Shown one piece after another: positions 17,243-25,778 of a DNA stretch of 64,000 bases. The translations under genes were made by a program, and so were the position numbers. The stretch is from CBDCMJ01 sp965218875 (GTDB taxonomy: Bacteria > Chloroflexota > Dehalococcoidia > Lucifugimonadales > UBA3495). The DNA is taken from NCBI GenBank assembly GCA_965218875.1, contig OZ244707.1:124001-188000 (forward strand), written 5' to 3'. Each line of letters starts with the position of its first letter. Positions within the stretch are counted from its first letter, which is position 1. The notes under the pieces are model-generated. The model saw nothing but the letters and a program-made list of their open reading frames with translations, did no database searches and was not told where the DNA came from.

Positions 17243-18058
17243 GTGGCCGGGCCCCCGATAGTTGTGAAAATCGGGGGCAGTACGTTGGGCAGCCACGACA
17301 CCAGCCTCAAAGACCTGGCGACCCTCCAGCAGCAGGGGGCCGACGTGGTGGTGGTCCACGGCGGGGGCAACGTAATCTCCCAATGGATGCAGCGGCAGGG
17401 CATACCGCCCCGCTTCGTCAACGGCCTCCGGGTCACCGACGCCGATAGCCTGGAAATCGTCGCGGCGGTGCTGGGCGGCCTGATCAACAAGGAATTGGTC
17501 TCCCTGTTGGAACAGTTGGGCGGCAAGGCCCTCGGCCTCAGCGGCATCGACGGCGGTATGCTGACCTGCGCCCTGGCCAACCCGGAGTTGGGCTACGTGG
17601 GCGAAATCCTGTCGGTGGACCCCCACCCCATCCACGCCCTGCTCGGCTCAGGCTATATTCCAATGATCGCCCCGCTGGGGATTCACCGTTTCGACGGCTC
17701 GGAGAACGCGGGCAAGCCGCTGAACATCAACGGGGACACGGTCGCCGGTGAGTTGGCCCGGGAGCTTGGGGCGGAGCGGCTGGTGTTCCTGACCGACGTT
17801 GCCGGGGTGATGGACGGCGGGGACCGGGTAATCCCCCGGCTGGACCGGCGCCGGGCCGGCACGCTGCTCAGCTCCGGCGTCGTGGGGGGCGGGATGATTC
17901 CCAAGCTGCAAGCCTGTCTGCGGGCCCTGGAAACCTCGCCGGTGGCCAACATCATCGACGGACGCCGCCCCAACGCCCTCGTGGACTGCCTCAGCGGACG
18001 CTCCTCCGGCACCACTTTGACTTCAGGGACCTCCGGTCGCCGCGGGCCCGCCCGGTGA
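17243..18058 (+). CDS. argB: Acetylglutamate kinase
   Basis: Amino-acid-kinase fold, 271 residues. VVKIGGSTLG is the ATP-binding lysine/glycine loop, VVVVHGGGNVIS binds acetylglutamate, and NGLRVTD is the conserved substrate-contact loop. LNINGDTVAGELA and FLTDVAGVMD complete the family set, and GGMIPKLQACLRAL is the ATP-site helix. It phosphorylates N-acetylglutamate, the second committed step. No N-terminal arginine-sensing extension is present. Start GTG 17243 follows gagaagg. It lies 182 bases after argJ. Confidence 0.95.
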   Translation: MAGPPIVVKIGGSTLGSHDTSLKDLATLQQQGADVVVVHGGGNVISQWMQRQGIPPRFVNGLRVTDADSLEIVAAVLGGLINKELVSLLEQLGGKALGLSGIDGGMLTCALANPELGYVGEILSVDPHPIHALLGSGYIPMIAPLGIHRFDGSENAGKPLNINGDTVAGELARELGAERLVFLTDVAGVMDGGDRVIPRLDRRRAGTLLSSGVVGGGMIPKLQACLRALETSPVANIIDGRRPNALVDCLSGRSSGTTLTSGTSGRRGPAR

Positions 18059-18399
18059 AAACTCGCGGGTAACCGGCAGACGGGTCACGCGTCGCCCCGG
18101 CCGTCCCTGTTTCCCACCGGCTCTCGCATTCGGCGGCGGCCCGTTGGCGACGCGGCGGCAGAGTATAATGGGGTGCGTGCCATCCCAAAGGCAGACGGGC
18201 GCGATGCGGGAGTCGGGAGAGAGGCGCCCCATCCCCTGAGGCGTGTGACGGGCCCCTGAAGCCCGAGGAATAGGACGGGGCTTGAGGTAAGGAATTTTCT
18301 GAAGTCCGCCGGGTGTGCGATAATCTAGCCGTGGACCCCAGACCACGTCACCGGCCGGATAGCAGCACACCGACAGCAAATCCGCGAGAGAGGCCTGTA
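18059..18399. other. argB-argD intergenic leader with possible structured RNA
   Basis: A clear TATAAT is at 18164-18169. A GC-rich transcript-like stretch follows, with a hairpin (AAGCCC 18259-18264 pairing with GGGCTT 18278-18283, 13-base loop). A second -10-like GATAAT is at 18319-18324. I could not match it to a known riboswitch, T-box or 6S RNA. It may simply be an untranslated argD leader. Confidence 0.3.
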
Positions 18400-19590
18400 A
18401 TGAGCGTTAGCAGCGACTGGATCGACGTCGAGAAGAAGTACTACGCGCAGACGGTGCGGCGGCAACCGGTCGTTCTGGTCCGGGGCGAGGGCACTCGCGT
18501 TTGGGATGCCGATGGCAAAGAATACTTGGACTTCGTCGCCGGATGGGCGGTGAACCAACTGGGCCACAGCCACCCGGTGATCACCCAGGCCATTGCCGAG
18601 CAGGCTGGGACCCTCATCCAGACCTCCAACCAGTTCTACACCGTGCCGCAACTGCGCCTGGCCGAGCTGCTCATCGAAAACAGCTGCCTGGACCTGGTGT
18701 TCTTCGGCAACAGCGGGGCGGAGGCGGTGGAGGGCGCCATGAAGCTAGCCCGCCGCTACGGCAAGCTGCACCGCGACGGCGCCTATGAAATCATCACCGC
18801 CCTGAACTCTTTCCACGGTCGGACCCAGGCCACCGTGGCCGCCACCGGCCAGCCCCACTACCAGGAGAACTTCGCTCCCCTGCTTCCCGGTTTCGTACAC
18901 GTGGACTACAACGACGTGGAAGCGGTGATGAACGCCACCACCGACCGGACCGCGGCGGTCATGGTCGAGCCGGTGCAGGGAGAAGCCGGCGTGGTAATTC
19001 CCGACCACGACTACCTGCAGCGCCTCCGGCAGTGGTGCGACAGTCAGGGCTTACTGCTGATTCTGGACGAAGTCCAGACCGGGATGGGCCGCCTCGGCAG
19101 CCTGTTCGGCTACCAGGAGTACGGCGTGGAGCCCGACGTAATGACCCTGGCCAAGGGGCTGGGCTACGGGGTGCCCATAGGCGCCTTCCTGTCCAAGGCC
19201 CACTGCCAGGCCCTGGTGCCCGGTGACCACGGTTCCACCTTCGGCGGCAACGCGTTGACCACGGCGGCCGCCTTCGCCGGGACCAAGTACCTAATCGACA
19301 ACGACGTTCCCGGTCGCGTGAAGGAAATGGAGGGCTACCTGCTGGGCGCCCTGAACGGCCTGAAGGACCGGTTCTCTTTTGTTTCCCAGGTGCGGGGCAA
19401 GGGGCTGCTGGCGGCGATGGACTTCGACGACAACATCACTCCCCAGGTGCTGGCCAACGCCAATGAGGCGGGGGTTCTGCTCAATGGCCCCCGGCCCAAC
19501 ACCGTCCGCTTCATGCCGCCGCTCACGGTGACCGAGGCCGAGATCGACGAAGGCGTCGAGCGGCTGGGGCAGGCGCTGGCGCGGGTCTAG
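18400..19590 (+). CDS. argD: Acetylornithine aminotransferase
   Basis: Class-III PLP aminotransferase of 396 residues. Motifs include EYLDFVAGWAVNQLGHSHP, FFGNSGAEAVEGAMKLAR, LILDEVQTGMGRLG, and TLAKGLGYGVPIGAF with the PLP lysine in LAKGLG. HGSTFGGN is the phosphate-contact loop. It converts N-acetylglutamate semialdehyde to N-acetylornithine. ATG 18400 has GAGAGAGG about eight bases upstream; the frame extends 29 codons further upstream without supporting features. It follows argB after a 341-base leader. Confidence 0.95.
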   Translation: MSVSSDWIDVEKKYYAQTVRRQPVVLVRGEGTRVWDADGKEYLDFVAGWAVNQLGHSHPVITQAIAEQAGTLIQTSNQFYTVPQLRLAELLIENSCLDLVFFGNSGAEAVEGAMKLARRYGKLHRDGAYEIITALNSFHGRTQATVAATGQPHYQENFAPLLPGFVHVDYNDVEAVMNATTDRTAAVMVEPVQGEAGVVIPDHDYLQRLRQWCDSQGLLLILDEVQTGMGRLGSLFGYQEYGVEPDVMTLAKGLGYGVPIGAFLSKAHCQALVPGDHGSTFGGNALTTAAAFAGTKYLIDNDVPGRVKEMEGYLLGALNGLKDRFSFVSQVRGKGLLAAMDFDDNITPQVLANANEAGVLLNGPRPNTVRFMPPLTVTEAEIDEGVERLGQALARV

Positions 19591-19636
19591 GGACGAACGT
19601 CCCTCTTGCCAGCAGAGAAGGCGGGAGTAAGGGCAA

Positions 19637-19846
19637 ATGGCCAAGCGAGAGTTCTACGTGGTCATCACCAAGGGAGAAGACGGCTGGCTCATCGGAGAAG
19701 CGCCCCAGCTAAGGGGTTGTTACAATCAAGGCAAGACGCTCGACGATTTGATGAAGAACATGCGCAAGACTATACAGGCCTGCTTGGAACATGACGACCT
19801 TGACGATCACTCGGAGTTTATCGGGGTCCAAAAGATCGAAATCTGA
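19637..19846 (+). CDS. HicB-like antitoxin
   Basis: A 69-residue protein with the HicB partial RNase-H-like fold: FYVVITKGEDGWLIGEAPQL then GCYNQGKTLDDLMKNMRKTI. It lacks the C-terminal HTH seen in long HicB forms. It would neutralise the adjacent HicA-like toxin. It sits 46 bases after argD, within the arginine cluster. Gene order is HicB then HicA, separated by two bases. Confidence 0.85.
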   Translation: MAKREFYVVITKGEDGWLIGEAPQLRGCYNQGKTLDDLMKNMRKTIQACLEHDDLDDHSEFIGVQKIEI

Positions 19847-19848
19847 CC

Positions 19849-20079
19849 GTGGCTCGCCGGAGATTTCCCACTGTCACTAGCAGGGAGTTTATGCGGACCC
19901 TGCGTCGCCTGGGCTTCGAGACAGCTTGGCAAACCGGAAGTCACGTCCGATTAATTCACCCGGACGGCAGATCCGTGATGGTGCCCGATCATGGATCGGA
20001 TGATTTGGATAGGGGGTTTGCCAGGAAATTGCTAAGGCAAGCAGCCGTAGACGTGGCTCACTTCCTCGAAGCCCTATAG
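19849..20079 (+). CDS. HicA-like mRNA interferase toxin
   Basis: 76 residues of the HicA dsRBD-like fold: SREFMRTLRRLGFE, then GSHVRLIHPDGRSVMVPDHG, where the catalytic histidine of G-S-H is present. The family cleaves mRNA when unopposed. GTG start, two bases after the HicB stop, implies coupled translation. argG begins 29 bases later, so read-through may link this pair to arginine gene expression. Confidence 0.85.
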   Translation: MARRRFPTVTSREFMRTLRRLGFETAWQTGSHVRLIHPDGRSVMVPDHGSDDLDRGFARKLLRQAAVDVAHFLEAL

Positions 20080-20108
20080 CAACTCTTAACCGGGGGGGTT
20101 CGCTCCAG

Positions 20109-21299
20109 ATGCCGGAAAACAGAATCGTGCTGGCCTATAGCGGTGGTCTGGACACCACCGTCGCCGTGCCCTGGCTCAAGGAGAAGTACGGCGCCGACAT
20201 CGTTACCCTGACCGTCGACCTAGGAATGGTGGACCTGGAAACCATCAGTGAGCGCGCGCTTTCCATCGGCGCGGCCAATGCAGTGACCGTAGACGGTAAG
20301 GAGACCCTGGTAAACGAGTTTCTCATCCCCAGTCTGCAGGCGGGCACGGTCTACGAGGGCCAGTACCCGCTGGCCACGGCACTGGGCCGCCCGTTGATCG
20401 CCCGCTACTTGGTGGAGGCGGCCCGGGAGCACGGCGCCTACGCCGTGGCCCACGGCTGCACCGGCAAAGGCAACGACCAGGTGCGGCTGGAGGTGGGGGT
20501 CGCCGCCCTGGCGCCGGACCTCCAGGTTATAGCGCCCATCCGCAGCTGGGGCATGAGCCGGGACGACGAAATCGAGTACGCCCAGGCCCGCAGCCTGCCC
20601 ATCAACGCCAGGAACAGCCGCTTTTCCACCGACGACAACCTGTGGGGCCGCAGCGTGGAGGCTGGGGAGCTGGAAGACCCGTGGCTGGAACCCCCGGAAG
20701 ACGCCTACGCTTGGACCAACCCGGTTTCCGCCGCGCCTGATGAGCCGTCTTACGTCGAGCTGCACTTCGAGTCGGGGGCGCCCACCGCCGTCGACGGGGA
20801 GAACATGCCGGGGGTCGACCTCATCCGTCACCTGAACGTCCTGGCCGGGAGCCATGGCGTGGGGCGGGTGGACCACGTGGAGAACCGGTTGGTGGGCATC
20901 AAGTCGCGGGAGATTTACGAGGCGCCGGCGGCGGTGGTGCTGCACACCGCCCACCAGGCCTTGGAAACCATGACGCTTTCCAAGGAACAGGCCAGGACCA
21001 AGGCCCGCATCGCCCAGGAATACGCCGACGTGATTTACAACGGCCTGTGGTACACGGCCCACCGCGCCGACCTGGCCGCTTACGTCCGGAGCACCCAGCG
21101 GTTCGTTACGGGCGACGTCCGGGTCCGGCTCCACAAGGGGACCTGCACGGTGGCTGGCCGCCGGGCCCCCAGGGCCCTATACCAACACGGGCTGGCCACC
21201 TACGACCGCGAGGACCAATTCGATCACGCCGCTGCCGAGGGGTTCATCAAAATCTACGGCCTGCCCGTACGCACCCAAAACCAGACCCAGCGTGACTAG
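20109..21299 (+). CDS. argG: Argininosuccinate synthase
   Basis: ArgG joins citrulline and aspartate using ATP. The N-terminal PP-motif AYSGGLDTTVAVPW binds ATP. AVAHGCTGKGNDQVR and PINARNSRFSTDDNLWGR are family signatures, and GTCTVAGRRAP is the usual C-terminal region. The length of 396 residues is normal. Strong RBS (GGGGGG run, then ATG). Last arginine gene in the window; argC, argF and argH are not present here. Confidence 0.96.
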   Translation: MPENRIVLAYSGGLDTTVAVPWLKEKYGADIVTLTVDLGMVDLETISERALSIGAANAVTVDGKETLVNEFLIPSLQAGTVYEGQYPLATALGRPLIARYLVEAAREHGAYAVAHGCTGKGNDQVRLEVGVAALAPDLQVIAPIRSWGMSRDDEIEYAQARSLPINARNSRFSTDDNLWGRSVEAGELEDPWLEPPEDAYAWTNPVSAAPDEPSYVELHFESGAPTAVDGENMPGVDLIRHLNVLAGSHGVGRVDHVENRLVGIKSREIYEAPAAVVLHTAHQALETMTLSKEQARTKARIAQEYADVIYNGLWYTAHRADLAAYVRSTQRFVTGDVRVRLHKGTCTVAGRRAPRALYQHGLATYDREDQFDHAAAEGFIKIYGLPVRTQNQTQRD

Positions 21300-21384
21300 G
21301 CCGCCGGTTTGGCGCGTTCCCGCCGCCCGGGACGCCTCCTCCTCCGGCAGCCCCAATCAACGTACCGCCGTGACCTCGCCAAAG

Positions 21385-21702
21385 ATGGAGCAGGACATAG
21401 CCAGGGTGGTTGCCGCCCTTATGCCCTACCAGCCGGAGCGGATTATCCTGTTCGGGTCCGCGGCGCGGGGCGAGGCCGACGAGTACAGCGACTTAGACCT
21501 GGTAATCATCAAGCAGACTGATGAGCGGTTTATACAGCGCTCGATACAGGCCACCAGGCTGATGCCCTCGGACGTGGCCACGGATATCCTGGTCTATACC
21601 CCCGAAGAGTTTCGCCGAATGGTCGAAGAGGACAATCCCTTCATCGAGCAGGTCCTGAAGGACGCCGTCGTTCTTTATGAAAACACCCCTGGAAACGGCT
21701 AG
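21385..21702 (+). CDS. MNT-type nucleotidyltransferase domain protein
   Basis: About 105 residues of the minimal nucleotidyltransferase fold. IILFGSAARGEADEYSDLDLV holds the G-S motif and D-x-D metal pair. It overlaps the following HEPN gene by 26 bases, the classical MNT/HEPN toxin-antitoxin arrangement. The nucleotidyltransferase is expected to modify (AMPylate) the HEPN toxin. The frame opens as far back as 21292, overlapping the argG stop; GTG 21370 and ATG 21385 are the likelier starts, neither with a good RBS. Confidence 0.8.
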   Translation: MEQDIARVVAALMPYQPERIILFGSAARGEADEYSDLDLVIIKQTDERFIQRSIQATRLMPSDVATDILVYTPEEFRRMVEEDNPFIEQVLKDAVVLYENTPGNG

Positions 21703-22087
21703 ACGCTGGGTGGCCCAAGCGGAAAATACCCTGGAGATGGCCCGTAATCTATTGGAGGGAGGCTTCTGGTCAGGGGCGTGTTTCCAGGCCGAGCAAACGG
21801 CCCAGCTGGCCCTTAAAGCGTTCCTTTACCTGCGAGGCCGGCGTCACATAACTATCCATTCGGTACACGCCCTGGCCCTGGAGTGCGGCGCGTCAGACTC
21901 CAGGTTCCCGCCTTTCGCCGACTATGGCATGGTCCTGGACCGGTACTACCTCACGACCCGGTACCCGGACGCCCTGCCGGCCCCGGCGGTTCCCTTTGAG
22001 TGCTTCACCGAGGCGGAGGCCCGCCAGGCCCTGGGCTACGCTGCGGAAATGGTCCAGTTGGTCCGGGCCGAGGTGCCGGACCGGTAG
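21677..22087 (+). CDS. HEPN-domain protein
   Basis: A 136-residue all-helical HEPN protein: WVAQAENTLEMARNLL, GACFQAEQTAQLALKAFLYL, then TTRYPDALP typical of MNT-linked HEPN members. It pairs with the preceding nucleotidyltransferase gene with overlapping frames. Members are either RNase toxins or nucleotide-binding partners; no perfect Rx4-6H RNase motif stands out. The aminotransferase gene starts ten bases after its stop. Confidence 0.82.
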   Translation: MKTPLETARRWVAQAENTLEMARNLLEGGFWSGACFQAEQTAQLALKAFLYLRGRRHITIHSVHALALECGASDSRFPPFADYGMVLDRYYLTTRYPDALPAPAVPFECFTEAEARQALGYAAEMVQLVRAEVPDR

Positions 22088-22097
22088 GGGAGAGCGT

Positions 22098-23273
22098 ATG
22101 ACGGTAGCCGCCAGAATGATGGACCTGGGCACGGAGACCGCCTTCGAGGTGCTGGCCAAGGCCAGGGCCCTGGAGGCCCAGGGCAAGGAGATCATTCACC
22201 TGGAGATAGGCGAGCCCGACTTCGACACGCCGGCCCACATCGTAGAGGCCGGGGTGGAAGCCCTGCGCCAGGGCTATACCCACTACGGACCCACGCCGGG
22301 GCTGCCGGAGCTCCGCGAAGCCATAGCCCGCAACAGCCGCGAGGTGCGGGGAGTCGACACCACTGCGTCCCAGGTGGTGGTTACCCCCGGCGCCAAACCT
22401 ATAATGTTCTACGTCATTCTCGCCCTGGCTGAGCCGGGGACTGAGGTCATCTACCCCAACCCGGGGTTTCCCATCTACGAGTCCATGATCAGGTTCTCCG
22501 GCGCCACCCCGGTGCCCATGCAACTGCTGGAGGCTACCGGCTATCACCCCGATCTGGACGACCTGGAAGCCAGGGTAAACAGCCGCACCAGGCTGGTCAT
22601 ACTCAACTCTCCGGAGAACCCGTGCGGATCGGCCCTGACCCGGTCCGAACTGGAAAGAATCGCCGAGATCGTCAAGAAGACCCCCGGCGTCTACGTCCTA
22701 GCCGACGAGATCTACAAGGACATCCTGTACGAGGGGGAACACCACAGCATAGCCACCTTTCCGGGGATGGCGGAGCGCACCATCATCCTGGACGGGTTTT
22801 CCAAGAGCTACGCCATGACCGGCTGGCGTTTGGGATATGGGATCATGCCCGACGAGCTGACGCCTCACGTGACCAGGCTGGCGGTGAACAGCGTATCCTG
22901 CGCCGCTTCCTTCAGCCAGCGGGCCGCCCTCGCCGCCCTGGAGGGGCCCCGTGACAAGGTGGAGGCCATGGTGGCGGAATTCAACCGCCGCCGCCGCCTG
23001 ATAACCGATGGTTTGCGCGGCATACCGGGAATCAATTGCCCGGAGCCCGAGGGGGCGTTCTACGCCTTCCCCAGCATCAGAGAGACCGGCCTCAGCAGCA
23101 GAGAATTCGAAGAGGGCGCCATGAACGAGGCTGGCGTGGCCCTGCTATCCGGCGCCGCCTTCGGTCAATTCGGCGAGGGCTACGTCCGCCTGTCCTACGC
23201 CAACTCCCAGGAGAACATACGGAAGGCGCTGGAGCGGCTGGACCAATTCGTCCGCGGCGTCAGCAGGCCGTGA
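22098..23273 (+). CDS. Class I/II PLP aminotransferase (aspartate aminotransferase-like)
   Basis: 391 residues. LEIGEPDFDTPAHI and YTHYGPTPGLPELREAI open the fold-type I enzyme. NSPENPCGSALTRSEL contacts the cofactor. FSKSYAMTGWRLGY holds the Schiff-base lysine and GYVRLSYANSQE the C-terminal carboxylate-binding arginine. Substrate could be aspartate, alanine or an aromatic amino acid. The ATG follows AGGGGAGAG; the longer in-frame extension upstream is shadow sequence. Confidence 0.9.
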   Translation: MTVAARMMDLGTETAFEVLAKARALEAQGKEIIHLEIGEPDFDTPAHIVEAGVEALRQGYTHYGPTPGLPELREAIARNSREVRGVDTTASQVVVTPGAKPIMFYVILALAEPGTEVIYPNPGFPIYESMIRFSGATPVPMQLLEATGYHPDLDDLEARVNSRTRLVILNSPENPCGSALTRSELERIAEIVKKTPGVYVLADEIYKDILYEGEHHSIATFPGMAERTIILDGFSKSYAMTGWRLGYGIMPDELTPHVTRLAVNSVSCAASFSQRAALAALEGPRDKVEAMVAEFNRRRRLITDGLRGIPGINCPEPEGAFYAFPSIRETGLSSREFEEGAMNEAGVALLSGAAFGQFGEGYVRLSYANSQENIRKALERLDQFVRGVSRP

Positions 23274-23286
23274 CCGCTCCCGTTCC

Positions 23287-23315
23287 TTGAGTGGGTTTCT
23301 CCTTTGGGCTATACT
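23287..23315 (+). promoter_or_regulatory. Sigma-70-type promoter
   Basis: TTGAGT (23287-23292), 17-base spacer, TATACT (23310-23315). It leaves a leader of about 150 bases before the acyl-CoA dehydrogenase. That leader ends in a near-duplicated 26-base unit (about 23410-23461, ggcccgaac..tt.gcct.accactt twice). Confidence 0.6.
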
Positions 23316-23472
23316 GGCCCCACTCCGGCGATGCTGCGTCCAAGTCGGTCGGACGTCTCGTCGGACACACTCCACCGCCGGCGGCTAAAGCCGGGTTCCC
23401 AGGACGCCTGGCCCGAACGCTTAGCCTGACCACTTGGCCCGAACAGTTGGCCTAACCACTTGGGAGGAAGCA

Positions 23473-24621
23473 ATGGACCTGGGTTTCAGCGAAGTCCAGC
23501 AGATGCTGAAGAGCAGCGCCGAGGAGTTCTTGTCCCAGGAATGTCCCCTCACCTTGGTCCGCGAGATGGAGGAAGACCCCAGGGGGTATACCGACCAGTT
23601 GTGGCGGCAGATGGCGGGGTTGGGATGGACCGGCCTGGCCTTCCCCGAGCAATACGGCGGCACCGGGGGCAGCTTTCTGGACTTGGCCGTGCTCCTGGAG
23701 CAGATGGGCCGCGCCCTGGTTCCCAGTCCCTTCTTCGCCACCGTGGTCTTGGGTGGTCTCACCGTCCTGGACGCCGGCACCGGCGCCCAGAAGGCCGACA
23801 TTCTGCCCCGGATATGTTCCGGCGAGTTGAAGATGACCTTGGCGTTGACCGAACCCTCGGCCACCTATGAGGCGTGGGGCATCGAGACCACCGCTGAGCG
23901 CCAGGGGGACGGCTACGTGCTGAGGGGGAACAAGCTGTTCGTGGAGGGCGCCCAGGCTGCGGACCTGCTGATCGTGGCCGCCCGGACTTCCGGCGGAAAC
24001 GGCGCCGCCCCGGACCCATCGCAGGGAGTCTCCCTATTCCTGGTCCCGGCGGGAAGCCCGGGGCTGAGCGTAAGGCCGCTCAACACCATTGCGTCGGACC
24101 GGCAGTGTGAAATCACCTTGGACCAGGTAGCCGTTCCCGTCGCCTTGGTCCTGGGCGAAGTGGACGGCGGCTGGCCGGTGGCGCACCGCGCCCTGCATCG
24201 GGCCGTGGCGGGAAAGTGCGTGGAGATGCTGGGCGGCGCCGCGGCGGTGGTCGACATGACGCTGGAGTACGTGAAGCAAAGGACCCAGTTCGGCCGGCCC
24301 ATCGGCGGTTTCCAGGCGGTGCAACACCACTGCGCCAACATGGCCACCGACGTGGAGGGGTCCCGCACCATAGCCTACCAGGCCGCGTGGCGGGTGTCCG
24401 AGGGAGGAGAGGCCGGCCGGGCGGTCTCCATGGCCAAGGCCTGGGTAAGCGGGGCCTACGACCGGGTCTGCGCCACCGCCCATCAGTGCCACGGTGCCAT
24501 TGGCTTCACCAAAGAGCACGACCTTCAGCTCTACACCAGGCGGGCCAAGGTCTTGGAGCTTACCTATGGCGACCAGAACTTCCACAAAGAGCTGGCCTTG
24601 CAACACCTGGACCAGGAGTGA
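23473..24621 (+). CDS. Acyl-CoA dehydrogenase
   Basis: 382-residue FAD-dependent acyl-CoA dehydrogenase. It has an N-terminal helical domain (FPEQYGGTGGSFLDLAVL), ALTEPSATYEAWG on the FAD strand, a central beta domain, and RTQFGRPIGGFQAVQHHCANM in the C-terminal helices, then HGAIGFTKEHDLQLY. It forms the 2,3-enoyl-CoA from an acyl-CoA; the substrate is unknown. The ATG has GGGAGGAAG just upstream. Confidence 0.9.
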   Translation: MDLGFSEVQQMLKSSAEEFLSQECPLTLVREMEEDPRGYTDQLWRQMAGLGWTGLAFPEQYGGTGGSFLDLAVLLEQMGRALVPSPFFATVVLGGLTVLDAGTGAQKADILPRICSGELKMTLALTEPSATYEAWGIETTAERQGDGYVLRGNKLFVEGAQAADLLIVAARTSGGNGAAPDPSQGVSLFLVPAGSPGLSVRPLNTIASDRQCEITLDQVAVPVALVLGEVDGGWPVAHRALHRAVAGKCVEMLGGAAAVVDMTLEYVKQRTQFGRPIGGFQAVQHHCANMATDVEGSRTIAYQAAWRVSEGGEAGRAVSMAKAWVSGAYDRVCATAHQCHGAIGFTKEHDLQLYTRRAKVLELTYGDQNFHKELALQHLDQE

Positions 24622-24715
24622 TCCTGCCAGCGATGCCTCTTGGTGGCGGAAAGCCGGGCGCCGAGAGCCTCGCCGGCCCGCTCCACAACCGGTCTGAGAC
24701 GGAGGCGTAGTTACC

Positions 24716-25063
24716 TTGACCACCAGGGAGTGCATCTTCTGTGGCATGGCCCAAGACCCCGTCCATGAGGCGCCCATTTACCGGGACGACCAGGTCTTCG
24801 TGCTCCGGGACATCAACCCCAAGGCCCCGGTCCACCTGCTGATAGTCCCCAACATGCACCTGGCCTCGTTGGCCTACGTAGGCCCGGGTCAGGTGCCGGT
24901 CATGGGGCAAGTGTTCGTGGTGGCCGAAGAGATGGCGCGGCGAGAAGGGGTTGCCCTGAGCGGCTACCGGCTATCCCTCAACCAGGGAACGGACTCGGGG
25001 CAGGAGATCGAGCACCTGCACGTACACCTCCTGGGCGGCGGGACGCTGGGGGCCATGGGCTGA
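24716..25063 (+). CDS. HIT-family nucleotide hydrolase
   Basis: 115 residues. N-terminal CIFCGM, then the histidine triad HLHVHLLGGG at the C-terminus, as in HinT/PKCI-type proteins that hydrolyse adenosine phosphoramidates or dinucleoside polyphosphates. Starts at TTG (24716) with GGAGG about ten bases upstream. The HD protein gene begins 12 bases after its stop, so the two are probably one operon. Confidence 0.88.
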   Translation: MTTRECIFCGMAQDPVHEAPIYRDDQVFVLRDINPKAPVHLLIVPNMHLASLAYVGPGQVPVMGQVFVVAEEMARREGVALSGYRLSLNQGTDSGQEIEHLHVHLLGGGTLGAMG

Positions 25064-25075
25064 CCGGCCGCCCCG

Positions 25076-25693
25076 ATGGAGGACTTGCGCCGGAGCATCG
25101 AACGGCGGGTTGGCAGCCTGCCCAAAGGTCTGCAGAGGCATATACTGCGGGTGGACGCCATAGCCCGGGAGTTGGGGCCCCGGCACGGCGTGGCTGAAGA
25201 ACGGGCTTCCCTGGGCATGATGGCCCACGACGTAGCCCGGGCCATGGGCAACCGGGAATTGCTGGCCCGGGCCGCGCAGTTGGGTCTTCCCGTGGGGAGC
25301 GCCGAGCTGGCCAAGCCGTTGCTATTGCACGGACCGGTGGGCGCCGAGTTGTTGGTCAGAGAGAACGGGTTGGACGATTCCTCGTTGCACCAGGCGGTCT
25401 ACTGGCATACTACCGCCCACCCCTCCCTGGATGCCCTCGGCAAGGTCGTGTTCGTGTCGGACAAGCTGGACCCTGAGAAGGCCGCCGCCTATCCCTACCA
25501 AGCCCGGGTGCGGGAGTTGGCTTGGGAAGACCTGGACCGCGCCATACTGGAGTTTTTGACCCGCCAAAGCGCCGCGCTGATTTCCCTCGGTCTTATAGCG
25601 CACCCGGCGGCCATAGAGACACGGGACCACCTCTCGGGCCGCCTCGGACCGGCCGAGGTTGCAACGCAAGACGCGCCGGCGGCGCCAGAATGA
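25076..25693 (+). CDS. YqeK-like HD-domain phosphohydrolase
   Basis: 205 residues. An HD fold with RHILRVDAIA (first His), MMAHDVARAM (HD pair), LLLHGPVGAELL, YWHTTAHPSLD and FVSDKLDPEKA matches YqeK, which hydrolyses diadenosine tetraphosphate symmetrically to ADP. The usual NadD partner is not seen here; instead a HIT protein precedes it. Assignment is from motif order only. Confidence 0.78.
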   Translation: MEDLRRSIERRVGSLPKGLQRHILRVDAIARELGPRHGVAEERASLGMMAHDVARAMGNRELLARAAQLGLPVGSAELAKPLLLHGPVGAELLVRENGLDDSSLHQAVYWHTTAHPSLDALGKVVFVSDKLDPEKAAAYPYQARVRELAWEDLDRAILEFLTRQSAALISLGLIAHPAAIETRDHLSGRLGPAEVATQDAPAAPE

Positions 25694-25778
25694 TGTAAAA
25701 TCGAGACATGGCGCTCATTCTCGCCGCCGTCCCCGCCGGGGGAGGCGGGAGCCGGCGCAGGGCCAACGGGGTGATACT

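Noticed and set aside
18164..18399. 6S RNA, SRP RNA or T-box
   Set aside because: Diagnostic sequences (such as the T-box AGGGTGG motif or the SRP GGAAG core) are absent.
21924..22097. Extended N-terminus for the aminotransferase
   Set aside because: It overlaps the HEPN gene in another frame; ATG 22098 has a clear RBS.
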